Of a stretch of DNA of 55,414 nt, positions 1 to 9,386 are shown piece by piece (position 1 is the first letter of the stretch; every line of letters starts with the position of its first letter). The stretch is from Rhodococcus maanshanensis NBRC 100610 (GTDB taxonomy: Bacteria; Actinomycetota; Actinomycetes; Mycobacteriales; Mycobacteriaceae). The DNA lies in assembly GCF_001894865.1 (NCBI RefSeq), contig NZ_BCXA01000051.1:1-55414 (forward strand), in the 5' to 3' direction. A program made the position numbers and the translations under genes. The notes below the pieces were generated by a model. That model was not told the origin of the DNA. It did not search any database and worked only from the letters and a program-made list of their open reading frames with translations.

Positions 1-581
1 TGAGACCGGCACGGTCGCCCCGAACCTGCTCGAGCGCGATTTCGAAGCCAGCGCACCGAACCAGAAATGGGTCACCGACGTGACCGAGTTCCGCGTCGGT
101 GAGGACAAGCTCTACCTGTCGCCGGTGATGGACCTGTTCGACCGACAGATCATCGCCTTCTCGGTCGGCACATCACCGAACCTGCAGTTGACCAACAGCT
201 CCCTGCGTGCCGCGATCGCGACCCTCGGCGACGGGCACACCCCGCTGGTGCACTCGGATCAGGGATTCCAGTACCAGCACGAGTCCTGGCGACGCTTGCT
301 CGCCGATGCCGGCGCGACCCAATCGATGTCCCGCAAGGGCAACTGCTTCGACAACGCCGTGATCGAGAACTTCTTCGGCCACCTCAAAGAAGAACTCTTC
401 CACCACGTCCGATACCTGAACAGCGACGCATTGGCCACCGCGCTGGACGAGTACATCCACTGGTACAACACCGCACGCATCTCCACAAAGCTCAAGGGCC
501 TGAGCCCGGTGCAATACCGGACCCAGGCCCTTTGCCGCTTAGGCTCCTACTTGGCCAGTCCAACTTTCGGGGACCAGTTCA
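1..581 (+). mobile_element. Right part of an IS3-family insertion sequence
   Basis: The window opens inside an IS element. It carries the DDE transposase domain of an IS3-type OrfB. About 40 bases after the coding part there is a typical IS3-type terminal repeat, TCCAACTTTCGGGGACCAGT followed by TCA, at 559-581. The element therefore ends at about 581, only 31 bases before the stop codon of accD6 on the other strand. The left end and any target-site duplication lie outside the window. The IS family call rests on the DDE spacing and the terminal repeat; the exact IS name cannot be given. Confidence 0.85.
2..542 (+). pseudogene. IS3-family transposase OrfB, 5' truncated by the window edge, frameshifted at its 3' end
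   Basis: The frame is open from base 2. It shows the integrase-like catalytic core: the first Asp in WVTDVTEF (77-79), the second Asp in LVHSDQGFQY, and the Glu in AVIENFFGHLKEE, followed by the C-terminal YIHWYNTARIS and LSPVQYRTQAL segments. The protein should end QALAA followed by TAG at 540-542. An extra T in the TTT run at 531-533 moves that stop out of frame, so the reading frame runs through the IS end and on to 892, antisense to accD6. This is either a real frameshift or a sequencing error. Because only a few C-terminal residues change, the enzyme may still be active. Confidence 0.7.
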
Positions 582-612
582 AGGTCGGGGGCCCTTCTCG
601 TCTCTGCTGCGA

Positions 613-2046
613 TCAGAGCGGGATGTTCTTGTGCTGTCCGCGGCCCGCAGGGGCGGCCGCCAGCGCGGCGGTGACCCGGCTGCGGGTCTTCGCGGGGTCG
701 ATCAGCTCGTCGACGACGCCGATCGCCATGGCGCGGCCGACGCCGCCCGCGATGGCCTCGTGCTCGGCGGCGAGGCGATCGTGCAGTGCCTCACGCTCCT
801 CCTCAGGCGCGGCGGCCAGTGCCCGCTTGTGCAGGATGCCGACGGCGGCCTTGGCGCCCATCACGGCGACCTCGGCATCCGGCCAGGCGTAGACGGCGGT
901 GGCGCCGAGGGCCCGCGAGTTCATCGCGATGTACGCGCCGCCGTAGATCTTCCTGGTCACCACGGTCACGCGGGGGACGGTGGCCTCGGCGAACGCGTGC
1001 AGCAGCTTGGCGCCGCGACGGACGACGCCCTCCCACTCCATGCTCACGCCGGGCAGGTAGCCCGGGACGTCGACGATCACGACCAGCGGGATGCCGAACA
1101 CGTCGCAGAGCCGGACGAAGCGCGCGGCCTTCTCGGCACTCTCCGAGTTGAGGCAGCCGCCGAGGCGCAGCGGATTGTTGGCGATCACGCCGACGGTGCG
1201 ACCGCCGAGGCGACCGAGACCGGTGACGATGCTGCGGGCGTAGTTGCCCTGCAGCTCCTCCAGGGTCGACTCGCCCTCGACGTTGTCGAGCAGCTCGTGC
1301 ACGATCGGACGCACATCGTAGGCACGCTTGGCCGATTCGGGCATCAGCGCACGCAGGTCGGTGTCGCCGTGTTCGGCCGCGGCCTGGTCGAAGGTGCCCT
1401 GGTCGCAGAACATCGACACCAGGCGGCGCGCACGGTTGAGCGCATCCAGCTCGTCGGTGGCCGCGATGTGCGCGACGCCCGACTTCTTGGTGTGGGTGTC
1501 CGGGCCGCCGAGGGACTCCATGTCGACCTGCTCGCCGGTGACCGAGCGGACCACGTCGGGGCCGGTCACGAAGACCCGTCCCTCGGGCGCCATGATCACG
1601 ACGTCGGTGAGCGCGGGGCCGTAGGCGGCGCCGCCAGCGGCGAAGCCGAGGACGACGGAGATCTGGGGGATGAGGCCGGACGCGCGCACCATCGCCTCGA
1701 ACACGAGGCCGACCGCGTGCAGGGCCTCCACGCCCTCCGCGAGCCGCGCACCGCCCGAATGCCAGATGCCGACGATCGGGGACTTCTCCTCGATCGCGGT
1801 GTTGATCGCGTTCACGATGTGCTTGCAGCCCTCGACACCCATCGCGCCGCCCATGACGGTCGCGTCGGAGCAGTAGGCGATCGTGCGAACTCCGTCGATC
1901 TCGCCGGTAGCGGCGAGCACACCGGACTTGTCACGATCGTGCAGCGGGACGGTGGTCCCTGCGTCGAAGAGGTTCTCGAGTCGCGCCATCGGGTCGCGGG
2001 GATCGAGCTGGGCATCGGATCGGGTGATCGGGGCCAAGATGGTCAT
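613..2046 (-). CDS. accD6: Acyl-CoA carboxylase carboxyltransferase (beta) subunit AccD6
   Basis: This 477-residue carboxyltransferase belongs to the acetyl/propionyl-CoA carboxylase beta family. It transfers carboxyl from carboxybiotin to acetyl-CoA to make malonyl-CoA for fatty acid elongation. Two crotonase-fold halves are visible. The N-terminal half carries GIWHSGGARLAEG and the oxyanion-type segment VLGFAAGGAAYGPALTD. The C-terminal half carries VVIVDVPGYLPG, RKIYGGAYIAMNS and AVMGAKAAVGILH. It is the last gene of the fabD-acpM-kasA-accD6 run, the same position as accD6 in mycobacteria, and starts 91 bases after kasA. An alpha (biotin) subunit is not in the window. The IS element begins 31 bases past its stop. 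Family assignment is firm; the AccD6 name rests on context. Confidence 0.93.
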   Translation of the reverse strand: MTILAPITRSDAQLDPRDPMARLENLFDAGTTVPLHDRDKSGVLAATGEIDGVRTIAYCSDATVMGGAMGVEGCKHIVNAINTAIEEKSPIVGIWHSGGARLAEGVEALHAVGLVFEAMVRASGLIPQISVVLGFAAGGAAYGPALTDVVIMAPEGRVFVTGPDVVRSVTGEQVDMESLGGPDTHTKKSGVAHIAATDELDALNRARRLVSMFCDQGTFDQAAAEHGDTDLRALMPESAKRAYDVRPIVHELLDNVEGESTLEELQGNYARSIVTGLGRLGGRTVGVIANNPLRLGGCLNSESAEKAARFVRLCDVFGIPLVVIVDVPGYLPGVSMEWEGVVRRGAKLLHAFAEATVPRVTVVTRKIYGGAYIAMNSRALGATAVYAWPDAEVAVMGAKAAVGILHKRALAAAPEEEREALHDRLAAEHEAIAGGVGRAMAIGVVDELIDPAKTRSRVTAALAAAPAGRGQHKNIPL

Positions 2047-2088
2047 CGCTTGTCCTCCTTGTACTGGCCGCCTGAGGCGGTAGTCGGG

Positions 2089-2117
2089 GTGGGGGCCCCG
2101 GGATGCGAGGCCCCCAC
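2089..2117 (-). other. Hairpin between kasA and accD6
   Basis: GTGGGGGCC (2089-2097) is the exact reverse complement of GGCCCCCAC (2109-2117), with an 11-base loop. It lies in the 91-base gap between the kasA stop and the accD6 start. There is no clear T run, so it may be an attenuator or an mRNA-processing or stability element that adjusts accD6 expression relative to kasA. Confidence 0.5.
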
Positions 2118-2137
2118 CATCGAGCTAGTCCGACCGG

Positions 2138-3388
2138 TCAGGCGCGGCCGAAGGCGAGCGCGACATTGTGCCCACCGAATCCAAATGAATTGTTGAGCGC
2201 GAAATCGATCTGGCCGTAACGGGGTTCACCCTTCACGACATCGAGATCGATCTCTGGATCCTGGTTGTCGAGATTGAGCGTGGGCGGAATGACTCCGTCA
2301 CGCACAGACAGGACCGTGAGCACGGCTTCGAGCGCACCGACGGCGCCGATGGAGTGCCCGAGAGCTGACTTCGGTGCGTACACCGCAGCGTGGCCACCGA
2401 CCGCGGACTTGATGGCAAGGGCCTCGGCCGTGTCCCCGATCGGCGTCGCCGTGGCGTGCGCGTTCACGTGGGTGATGTCGGACTTCGCCAGACCGGCGGT
2501 CTGGATCGCCCGGGTCATCGCACGGGCCGCGCCCGTGCCCTCGGGGTGCGGCGCCACGATGTGGTAGCCGTCCGAGGTGATGCCAGCACCCATCAGGCGT
2601 GCGTGGATGGTGGCCCCGCGCGCCTTGGCGTGCTCCTCGGTCTCGAGGACCATCAGTGCCCCGGCCTCGCCGAAGACGAAGCCGTCGCGATCCTTGTCGA
2701 AGGGGCGCGAGGCGGCCTTCGGATCGTCGTTGCGCGAACTCAGTGCCCGCATCATCGCGAAGCTCGCGATCGGCACGGGATCGATCTGGCCTTCGACTCC
2801 ACCGGTGACGACGATGTCGGCGTCACCCATGATGAGCATCCGGTACGCGTGCGCGATCGCTTCCGAGCCCGACGAGCACGCCGAGACGGGAGTGATCACG
2901 CCTGCGCGGGCGCCGAGCTCGAGCCCGACGACCGCGGCGGGACCGTTCGGCATCACCATCTGCACAGAGAAGGGCGACACCTTCCGGTATCCCTGGGTCT
3001 TGATCTTGTCGACGGCGTCGATCAGTGCCTCGCCGCCCCCGAGTCCGGTACCGAGGACAACGGCGAGCCGGTCCTTGTCCACCTCGGGGCTGCCCGCGTT
3101 CTGCCACACCTGGCGTCCGAGCACGAGAGCGAGTCGCTCCACGAAGCTCATCCGCCGGATCTCGACCCGGGAGAGTGCATCGTCGGGGCTCACCTTCAGG
3201 TGCCCGCCGATGCGGACCGGAAGGTCGTACTCCGCGATGAACGGATCGTCGAGGACGTCGATCCCGCTCTCGCCTGCGAGCAGGCCCTTCCACGTGGCAT
3301 CCACGTCACCAGCGATCGACGTCGAGGCCGCGAGGCTGGTGACGACGATGTTGGGGAAGTTCCTGGTGGAGGTCACGGGCCTGCTCAC
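2138..3388 (-). CDS. kasA: 3-oxoacyl-[ACP] synthase KasA (KAS II type)
   Basis: This 416-residue beta-ketoacyl-ACP synthase condenses malonyl-AcpM with growing acyl chains in FAS-II, which supplies meromycolate. The thiolase-fold Cys-His-His triad is intact: Cys in [10 protein letters not shown], His in [11 protein letters not shown], and His in [13 protein letters not shown], with the family's [10 protein letters not shown] near the C-terminus. Its ATG overlaps the acpM stop by four bases (3385-3388), indicating translational coupling. Mycobacteria carry kasB next to kasA; here accD6 follows directly, so this is the only KAS of the operon. Confidence 0.95.
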   Translation of the reverse strand: MSRPVTSTRNFPNIVVTSLAASTSIAGDVDATWKGLLAGESGIDVLDDPFIAEYDLPVRIGGHLKVSPDDALSRVEIRRMSFVERLALVLGRQVWQNAGSPEVDKDRLAVVLGTGLGGGEALIDAVDKIKTQGYRKVSPFSVQMVMPNGPAAVVGLELGARAGVITPVSACSSGSEAIAHAYRMLIMGDADIVVTGGVEGQIDPVPIASFAMMRALSSRNDDPKAASRPFDKDRDGFVFGEAGALMVLETEEHAKARGATIHARLMGAGITSDGYHIVAPHPEGTGAARAMTRAIQTAGLAKSDITHVNAHATATPIGDTAEALAIKSAVGGHAAVYAPKSALGHSIGAVGALEAVLTVLSVRDGVIPPTLNLDNQDPEIDLDVVKGEPRYGQIDFALNNSFGFGGHNVALAFGRA

Positions 3389-3690
3389 TCCTCGTTCGCG
3401 GAGTCGAGCTTCGCCTTGACGGCGTCAGCGGCTTCGCCACCCTCGGCCTCGAGCTTCTGGATGTAGCTGACGGCGTCGCCGACGGTGCGCAGGCTGGCGA
3501 GATCCTCGTCGGGGATCTTCACGCCGTACTTGTCCTCGGTCTGCACGGCGATCTCCACCATGGAGAGCGAGTCGATGTCGAGGTCGTCGACGAAGGACTT
3601 CTCGATGGTCACCTCGGACGGCTCGATGCCGGTGACCTCCTCGATGATCTCCGCGAGTCCGGCAATGATGTCTTCCTGGGTGGTGGCCAC
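3385..3690 (-). CDS. acpM: Meromycolate extension acyl carrier protein AcpM
   Basis: This 101-residue acyl carrier protein carries FAS-II intermediates on a 4'-phosphopantetheine arm. The attachment Ser is in the DIDSLSMVE motif. The first 80 or so residues are an ordinary four-helix ACP. A C-terminal extension rich in Ala, Glu and Lys (ending [10 protein letters not shown]) is typical of the longer mycobacterial AcpM. The gene overlaps kasA by four bases. The 119-base gap to fabD upstream holds a hairpin. Confidence 0.95.
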   Translation of the reverse strand: MATTQEDIIAGLAEIIEEVTGIEPSEVTIEKSFVDDLDIDSLSMVEIAVQTEDKYGVKIPDEDLASLRTVGDAVSYIQKLEAEGGEAADAVKAKLDSANEE

Positions 3691-3731
3691 TTCGTGGCTC
3701 CCTTCTTGTTTGGTGTTACTTGGGTCTGGCC

Positions 3732-3755
3732 TTGGCCGGTCGGCAGACCGGCCAA
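3732..3755 (-). other. Hairpin in the fabD-acpM gap
   Basis: TTGGCCGGT (3732-3740) pairs exactly with ACCGGCCAA (3747-3755) around a six-base loop, about 40 bases upstream of the acpM start. It has no T run. It could be an RNA-processing or stability element that lets acpM, which is needed in excess, be expressed above fabD. That role is inferred. Confidence 0.45.
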
Positions 3756-3809
3756 TGTGGTGTGTGATCCTGCTGCGAGGCGCCTAGGGCCGCAGGATTG
3801 CGGCGGTCC

Positions 3810-4727
3810 TCATCCGAGTCCTGTGAGCTCGGACAGCGCTGGGATGTCGTCCGGCGTCTTGAGCGCCAGGGTGGGCGTGCCCTTCATCTCCCGCTTGGCG
3901 ATACCCACCAGGGTGCCGGCCGGGGGGAGTTCGGCGATCGCCGTGACCTGGGCCGCGCGCAGCGATTCGGTGCACAGGTCCCAGCGCACGGGCCTCGTCA
4001 CCTGGGCCGCCAGCTTGGCCAGCGCGTCGGCGCCGGAGGTGACCGGCTGACCGTCGGCGTTGGACAGGAGGGTGCGCGTCGGATCCGCGGGGCTGATGCG
4101 GGATGCCGCTTCGGTGACGGCTTCCTGCGCGGGCGCCATGAACGCGGTGTGGAACGCGCCCGCCACGGGCAGGGCCCGGACGCGGGCCTTCTCCGGCGGC
4201 GCGGCGGCGAGCTCCTCCAGGGAGCTGAGCAGGCCTGCCGCGACGATCTGGCCTGCCGCGTTCCGGTTCGCGGGCTCGAGGCCGAGCTCGGCGAGGCGGG
4301 CGAGGACGACCGCTTCGTCGCCGCCGAGCACCGCGGACATGCCGGTCGGCTGGAGCGCGCACGCCTTGGCCATCTCGGAGCCGCGGAGCGCGGCGAGCGC
4401 GACGGCGTCGTCCGAGGAGATCACTCCGGCGATGGCGGCCGCGGCCAGCTCACCGACCGAGTGGCCCGCGGCGATCACGTCCGCGGGGACGAGGCCACGG
4501 CGCTCGAGTTCCTCGAAGGCGAGCAGCGCGGCGGCGACCACGAGCGGCTGGGTGACCGAGGTGTCGGTGATCTCGTCGGCCGTGGCGGTGGTGCCAAGGC
4601 GTTCGAGGTCGAGGCCGGAGGCCTTCGACCAGATGGAAATGCGGTCTGCAGTGCCCGGCAGCTCCAGCCAAGGGCTGAGCATGCCGGGGGTTTGGGAGCC
4701 CTGACCCGGGGCAAGCAACGAAATCAC
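3810..4727 (-). CDS. fabD: Malonyl-CoA:ACP transacylase FabD
   Basis: This 305-residue enzyme loads malonyl from CoA onto AcpM to feed FAS-II. The N-terminal LLAPGQGSQTPGM and the nucleophile motif AAGHSVGELAAAA are visible, with the active-site His in the GAFHTAFMAPA segment. GTG at 4727 is preferred because the protein then starts VISLLAPGQGSQ, like mycobacterial FabD; an upstream GTG at 4742 would add five residues. It is the first gene of the FAS-II run and follows the PucR-type regulator gene after 127 bases. Confidence 0.94.
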   Translation of the reverse strand: MISLLAPGQGSQTPGMLSPWLELPGTADRISIWSKASGLDLERLGTTATADEITDTSVTQPLVVAAALLAFEELERRGLVPADVIAAGHSVGELAAAAIAGVISSDDAVALAALRGSEMAKACALQPTGMSAVLGGDEAVVLARLAELGLEPANRNAAGQIVAAGLLSSLEELAAAPPEKARVRALPVAGAFHTAFMAPAQEAVTEAASRISPADPTRTLLSNADGQPVTSGADALAKLAAQVTRPVRWDLCTESLRAAQVTAIAELPPAGTLVGIAKREMKGTPTLALKTPDDIPALSELTGLG

Positions 4728-4800
4728 AAGATAAGGGAACACTGTCCAGCGGTATGTGGGTGATGTTTTTGACCATCAACCTTGGACAAGTGTTTTGTAG

Positions 4801-4829
4801 GGTTCCCACAAAATCGCATGTGGGGAACC
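4801..4829 (-). promoter_or_regulatory. Imperfect palindrome upstream of fabD (candidate operator)
   Basis: GGTTCCCACA (4801-4810) and TGTGGGGAACC (4819-4829) form an inverted repeat, with one extra G in the right arm, around an eight-base spacer. It lies in the gap between the regulator gene and fabD. It could be the operator for the adjacent PucR-type regulator or another FAS-II regulator. It lacks a T run, which makes an intrinsic terminator less likely. Confidence 0.45.
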
Positions 4830-4854
4830 GGCATCGGAAGTGGGCGGCGGAACG

Positions 4855-6192
4855 TTACAAGTCGATCGCACGGTTTGTGAAGAATGTGATTGGAGTGACT
4901 GGATGGGTTGTTTCGTGACCGGCTTGAGCCAAGCGACCCACCGTTGACGCGACTCTGAGAACGTAGGCGTCGCGCGGGTTCATGGGGTCCCGGCCGGTGA
5001 TCTCACTGATCCTTTTAAGTCGATACCGGACAGTGTTGGGGTGCACGAACAGCTTGCGGGCGCAGGTCTCGACGGCGGCCCCGCAGTCGAGATAGGTCTC
5101 GAGGGTGTCGGTCAGTGCGGACCCCGCGACGGCCAGCGGCCGCACGAGCAGATCGATGAGCGAATCGAGGGCCGCCCGGTCGCCGAGCAGGGCCCGCTCG
5201 GGTAGCAGTTCACCCGCGTGGACCGGCCGCGGGGCGCCCCGCCAGCCGGCAACGGCCTCCATGCCCGCGAGGGCCTCCACCGCGCTGAAGTGCGCGGCGC
5301 TGAGGGTGCGGGTGGTCGGCCCGATCACCACGGGACCGTCGGAGAAGTTGGTGAGCAGATCCGTCATGAACTGATCGCCGTAGGGATCCTGCATGTCGCC
5401 GCTGACGACCATCACCAGCCGGGACCCCTGCACGACCGCGAGCGCGGCCCGCTCGTGCTTCTGGGCGATCGAGTGCACGGTGCTGACCACAGACACGCCC
5501 TGGTCCGGCGGCGGGGTGCCGACGAGAACGGTCGCGGGCGCGGTCGCGTCCCAGTTGAGTGTCGCTGCGCGGGAGAGCATGTCGGAGCCGGTGTCGCCGC
5601 GGACCACCGCATCGACGACGAGGGCCTCCAGTCGGGTGTCCCACGCGCCGCGGGACTCGGCGGCGCTCGCATAGACGGAGGCGGCGGCGAACCCGAGTTC
5701 GCGGCCGTAGCGCAGCACCGCCTCGGTGAGGGCGATGAGCTGTTGCTCGTTCCTGGCCAGCGCGGGCAGCCATTGCTCGAAGAACTCCATTGCCACCCGC
5801 ACCATGTCGACGGTCTGGCGCAGGGTCAGCCTGCGGGCCAGGTCCTGGGGGATGACCTGGAACGCCTCCATGCTGAACCGGATGTCGCCCTCGGGGTCCT
5901 TGAGCCATTCGAGGAAATTGACCACCGCGGTCTGCACGAGCAGTTGCACACTCGCCCGCTGGGCGGCGTCGAGGTCGCCGACGAACGGGAGCTGGTCCTG
6001 CATCGAGGTGATCGCCTCGGTGGAGAGTCGGCCGGAGAACTGCTTGACCCGGCGCAGCAGCGCGTCGGGCAGGGGGTCGCGGGGCTGACGTTGCCTGCCG
6101 AAAGCAGGCGCGGCCGTCGTCTGTGTCCCGTCGTCGGCGGAGCCGTCCACCGGGGTTTCCTGCTCGCCCATAGTCTCGAAACTTACGCCCAT
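4855..6192 (-). CDS. PucR-family transcriptional regulator upstream of the FAS-II operon
   Basis: This 445-residue protein ends in a PucR-type helix-turn-helix (YLDCGAAVETCARKLFVHPN, then TVRYRLKRISEITGRDP). The central part is a GGDEF-like PucR regulator domain (VLVGTPPPDQGVSVVSTVHS) and the N-terminal part is a helical sensor region. It occupies the place of Rv2242, between aceE and fabD. Related regulators of this type control fatty acid synthesis genes in Streptomyces, so control of the fabD operon is likely but inferred. ATG at 6192 is preferred because GAGG lies five bases upstream; ATG at 6171 is a weaker alternative. Confidence 0.88.
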   Translation of the reverse strand: MGVSFETMGEQETPVDGSADDGTQTTAAPAFGRQRQPRDPLPDALLRRVKQFSGRLSTEAITSMQDQLPFVGDLDAAQRASVQLLVQTAVVNFLEWLKDPEGDIRFSMEAFQVIPQDLARRLTLRQTVDMVRVAMEFFEQWLPALARNEQQLIALTEAVLRYGRELGFAAASVYASAAESRGAWDTRLEALVVDAVVRGDTGSDMLSRAATLNWDATAPATVLVGTPPPDQGVSVVSTVHSIAQKHERAALAVVQGSRLVMVVSGDMQDPYGDQFMTDLLTNFSDGPVVIGPTTRTLSAAHFSAVEALAGMEAVAGWRGAPRPVHAGELLPERALLGDRAALDSLIDLLVRPLAVAGSALTDTLETYLDCGAAVETCARKLFVHPNTVRYRLKRISEITGRDPMNPRDAYVLRVASTVGRLAQAGHETTHPVTPITFFTNRAIDL

Positions 6193-6200
6193 CGAGACCT

Positions 6201-6242
6201 CAGGCGCCCGGGGGCACGATCGACGTGCTCCCCGGGCGCCTG
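6201..6242 (-). terminator. Strong hairpin between aceE and the PucR-type gene
   Basis: CAGGCGCCCGGGGGCAC (6201-6217) pairs with GTGCTCCCCGGGCGCCTG (6225-6242), with one bulge and a seven-base loop. It lies between the aceE stop and the regulator start and ends beside the regulator's ribosome-binding site. It probably ends aceE transcripts or limits readthrough. Confidence 0.55.
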
Positions 6243-6282
6243 ATTTGTCAGGTGTCTATAAACGCCCGTGTACAGATAGTCG

Positions 6283-9096
6283 TCAGGCGCTGCCGGGGTC
6301 CTTCAGCGACTTCGGCGCCGCGAGGACGTCGTCGATCCGGTACTGCTTGGCGGCCGCCGCGGGGGTGTTGTGCTCGATCTTGCCCTCCTTGGCGAGGCCG
6401 GCCAGCACCGCAACCACGATCGACTCTGCGTCGACGTTGAAGTAGCGCCTGGCCGCGGTCCTGGTGTCGGAGAAGCCGAACCCGTCGGTGCCGAGCGTCG
6501 TGTACGCGCCGGGCACCCACTGCCGGATCTGGTCCGGGACCGCGCGCATCCAGTCCGAGGCCGCCACGAACGGGCCCTCGGCTCCTGCCAGCGCGGTGGT
6601 CACGTACGGCACCGCTGCGGTGGCCTGCGGGTTCCGCAGCGCCTGCCGCTCGCACTCGACGCCGTCGCGGCGCAGCTCGCCCCACGACGTCACCGACCAC
6701 ACGTCCGCCGCCACGCCCCAGTCCTCGGCCAGCAACTCCTGGGCGCGCAGGCCCTCCGGCATCGCGACGCCGGAGACCAGGATCTGTGCTCGCGCACCGG
6801 TGCCCTCGCTCTTGCTGTAGAGGTAGATGCCCTTGAGCAGGCCCTCGACGTCGAGGTCCGCCGGCTCGGCGGGCTGCACGTACGGCTCGTTGTAGATGGT
6901 CAGGTAGTAGAAGACGTTCTCGCCACCGAAACCGTCCTCGCCGGGCGTGCCGCCGTACATCCGGCGCAGGCCGTCCTTGACGATGTGCGCGATCTCGTAC
7001 GAGAAGGCCGGGTCGTAGGTCACCGCGGCGGGGTTCGTCGACGCCAGCAGCAGCGAGTGTCCGTCGGCGTGCTGGAGGCCCTCGCCCGTGAGCGTGGTCC
7101 GGCCGGCAGTGGCGCCGAGCACGAAACCGCGGGCCATCTGGTCGGCGGCAGCCCACAGCCCGTCGCCGGTCCGCTGGAAGCCGAACATCGAATAGAAGAT
7201 GTACAGCGGGATCATCGGCTCGCCGTGGGTGGCGTAGGAGGTGCCGACCGCGGTGAACGAGGCGGTGGAGCCTGCCTCGTTGATGCCCTCGTGCAGGATC
7301 TGGCCGATCGAGCTCTCCTTGTAGGCGAGCATCAGGTCGGCGTCGACGGAGGTGTACAGCTGGCCGTTGCGGTTGTAGATCTTCAGCGACGGGAACCACG
7401 AGTCCATGCCGAACGTGCGGGCCTCGTCGGGGATGATCGGCACGATCCGCTTGCCGATCTCCTTGTCGCGGAGCAGCTCCTTGAGGACCCGCACCAGCGC
7501 CATGGTGGTGGCGACCTCCTGCTTGCCCGAGCCCTTGCGGATCGCGTCGAGGGCGCTGATGTCCGGCACCGTCAGCGGCGCGACGTCGGTGCGGCGGGAG
7601 GGCAGGAACCCGCCCAGCTGCTTGCGGCGGTCGAGCATGTACTGGATCTCGGGGGCGTCCGCGCCGGGGTGGTAGTACGGCGGCAGGTACGGGTCCTTCT
7701 CCAGCTCCGCGTCGGAGATCGGGATCCGCTGCAGGTCGCGGAACGCCTTGAGGTCGTCGAGGGTCAGCTTCTTCATCTGGTGGGTCGCGTTGCGGCCCTC
7801 GAAGTGCTTGCCGAGGGTGTAGCCCTTGATGGTGTGCGCCAGGATGACCGTCGGCTGGCCCTTGTGTGCCAGCGCCGCCGCGTACGCCGCGTGGATCTTG
7901 CGGTAGTCGTGCCCGCCGCGCTTGAGGTTCCAGATCTCCTGGTCGGAGAGGTCCTTGACCAGTTCCTTGGTGCGGGGGTCGCGGCCGAAGAAGTGCTCGC
8001 GGACGTACCCGCCGTCGTTGGCCTTGTAGGTCTGGTAGTCACCGTCCGGGGTGGTGTTCATCAGGTTGACCAGCGCGCCGTCCTTGTCGGCGTGCAGCAG
8101 CGCGTCCCACTCGCGGCCCCAGACGACCTTGATGACGTTCCAGCCGGCACCGCGGAAGAACGACTCCAGCTCCTGGATGATCTTGCCGTTGCCGCGGACC
8201 GGGCCGTCGAGGCGCTGCAGGTTGCAGTTGACGACGAAGGTGAGGTTGTCCAGGCCCTCGGTGGCGGCCACGTGCGCCAGGCCCCGCGACTCCGGCTCGT
8301 CCATCTCGCCGTCGCCGAGGAAGGCCCAGACGTGCTGGTCGGAGGTGTCCTTGATGCCGCGATCGTGCAGGTAGTGGTTGAACCGGGCCTGGTAGATGGC
8401 GTTCATCGGGCCGAGGCCCATGGACACCGTGGGGAACTCCCAGAAGTCGGGCAGCAGTCGCGGGTGCGGGTACGACGGGAGGCCGCCGCCCGCGTCCGCG
8501 TGGCTGTGCTCCTGGCGGAAGCCGTCCATCTGCTCGGCCGGGATCCGGCCCTCGAGGAAGGCGCGGGCGTAGATGCCGGGCGAGGCATGACCCTGGATGA
8601 AGATCTGGTCGCCGCCGCCGGGGTGGTCCTTGCCGCGGAAGAAGTGGTTGAACCCGACCTCGTAGAGGGCCGCGGAGGACGCGTAGGTGGAGATGTGGCC
8701 GCCGACGCCGACGCCGGGGCGCTGCGCGCGGTGCACCATGACCGCGGCGTTCCAGCGGATCCAGGCGCGGTAGCGGCGCTCCACCTCCTCGTCGCCGGGG
8801 AACCACGGCTCGTTCTCGGTCGGGATGGTGTTCACGTAGTCGGTGGAGGTCAGCGCGGGAATGGACACGTGGTTCTCGCCCGCGCGCTCGAGCAGTCGCA
8901 GCATCAGGTAGCGGGCGCGCGCCGGGCCCGAGTTCTGCAGCAGGCCGTCGAAGCTGTCCAACCACTCGCTGGTCTCGTCGGGATCGATGTCGGGGAGATA
9001 TGAGGCCACCCCCTCACGAATCACGCGGACGCGGCCGTCGCCGCTGGGTGCGGGCTGCTGCGCTGGCGAGAATTGGTCCTGGGTGCGCTCGGACAA
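6283..9096 (-). CDS. aceE: Pyruvate dehydrogenase E1 component (homodimeric type)
   Basis: This protein of about 937 residues is the thiamine-diphosphate-dependent, homodimeric E1 that decarboxylates pyruvate and acetylates the lipoyl E2. Visible features are the N-terminal [19 protein letters not shown], the substrate-channel segment [20 protein letters not shown], the ThDP-binding motif [10 protein letters not shown] with a downstream NCNLQ, and the transketolase-type pyrimidine domain ([20 protein letters not shown]). TTG at 9096 is preferred because AAGGAG sits nine bases upstream; an ATG at 9114 overlaps that AAGGAG and has no good site of its own. The E2 partner gene and lipA/lipB lie at the far end of the window. 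Confidence 0.95.
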   Translation of the reverse strand: MSERTQDQFSPAQQPAPSGDGRVRVIREGVASYLPDIDPDETSEWLDSFDGLLQNSGPARARYLMLRLLERAGENHVSIPALTSTDYVNTIPTENEPWFPGDEEVERRYRAWIRWNAAVMVHRAQRPGVGVGGHISTYASSAALYEVGFNHFFRGKDHPGGGDQIFIQGHASPGIYARAFLEGRIPAEQMDGFRQEHSHADAGGGLPSYPHPRLLPDFWEFPTVSMGLGPMNAIYQARFNHYLHDRGIKDTSDQHVWAFLGDGEMDEPESRGLAHVAATEGLDNLTFVVNCNLQRLDGPVRGNGKIIQELESFFRGAGWNVIKVVWGREWDALLHADKDGALVNLMNTTPDGDYQTYKANDGGYVREHFFGRDPRTKELVKDLSDQEIWNLKRGGHDYRKIHAAYAAALAHKGQPTVILAHTIKGYTLGKHFEGRNATHQMKKLTLDDLKAFRDLQRIPISDAELEKDPYLPPYYHPGADAPEIQYMLDRRKQLGGFLPSRRTDVAPLTVPDISALDAIRKGSGKQEVATTMALVRVLKELLRDKEIGKRIVPIIPDEARTFGMDSWFPSLKIYNRNGQLYTSVDADLMLAYKESSIGQILHEGINEAGSTASFTAVGTSYATHGEPMIPLYIFYSMFGFQRTGDGLWAAADQMARGFVLGATAGRTTLTGEGLQHADGHSLLLASTNPAAVTYDPAFSYEIAHIVKDGLRRMYGGTPGEDGFGGENVFYYLTIYNEPYVQPAEPADLDVEGLLKGIYLYSKSEGTGARAQILVSGVAMPEGLRAQELLAEDWGVAADVWSVTSWGELRRDGVECERQALRNPQATAAVPYVTTALAGAEGPFVAASDWMRAVPDQIRQWVPGAYTTLGTDGFGFSDTRTAARRYFNVDAESIVVAVLAGLAKEGKIEHNTPAAAAKQYRIDDVLAAPKSLKDPGSA

Positions 9097-9386
9097 CGTA
9101 TGACTCTCCTTCATCGGGGAGGACGCTCGGTGCGGCGCCCAATCCATGCGAATCGCCTGTGTGACGGCGGTCCGCTTTACGCGTGATGGTGATCTGGCTC
9201 AATCCTGCCGTATCGGCCAGCGAGGGTCGACGGCGAGTCACAATCTGGTACGTCACAAAATCTTTGTTCGGTTTTTCGGTGGCGTCGGCTTGCGCGAGAG
9301 CCGTTCACCCTGTTCGCTTTCACTACTGATCCACACGGACCGGGTGCTGGAGGTTTCGGCCCCGACAACAAAAGGAGGACACCACC

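Noticed and set aside
532-2196. Plus-strand frame opposite accD6
   Set aside because: It is antisense to accD6, which has full carboxyltransferase motifs and operon context.
6370-9003. A long open frame on the plus strand, opposite aceE
   Set aside because: It is the antisense of a clear aceE gene. Its translation is low-complexity Val/Arg/Glu/Asp-rich text typical of antisense frames in GC-rich coding DNA, with no domain motifs.
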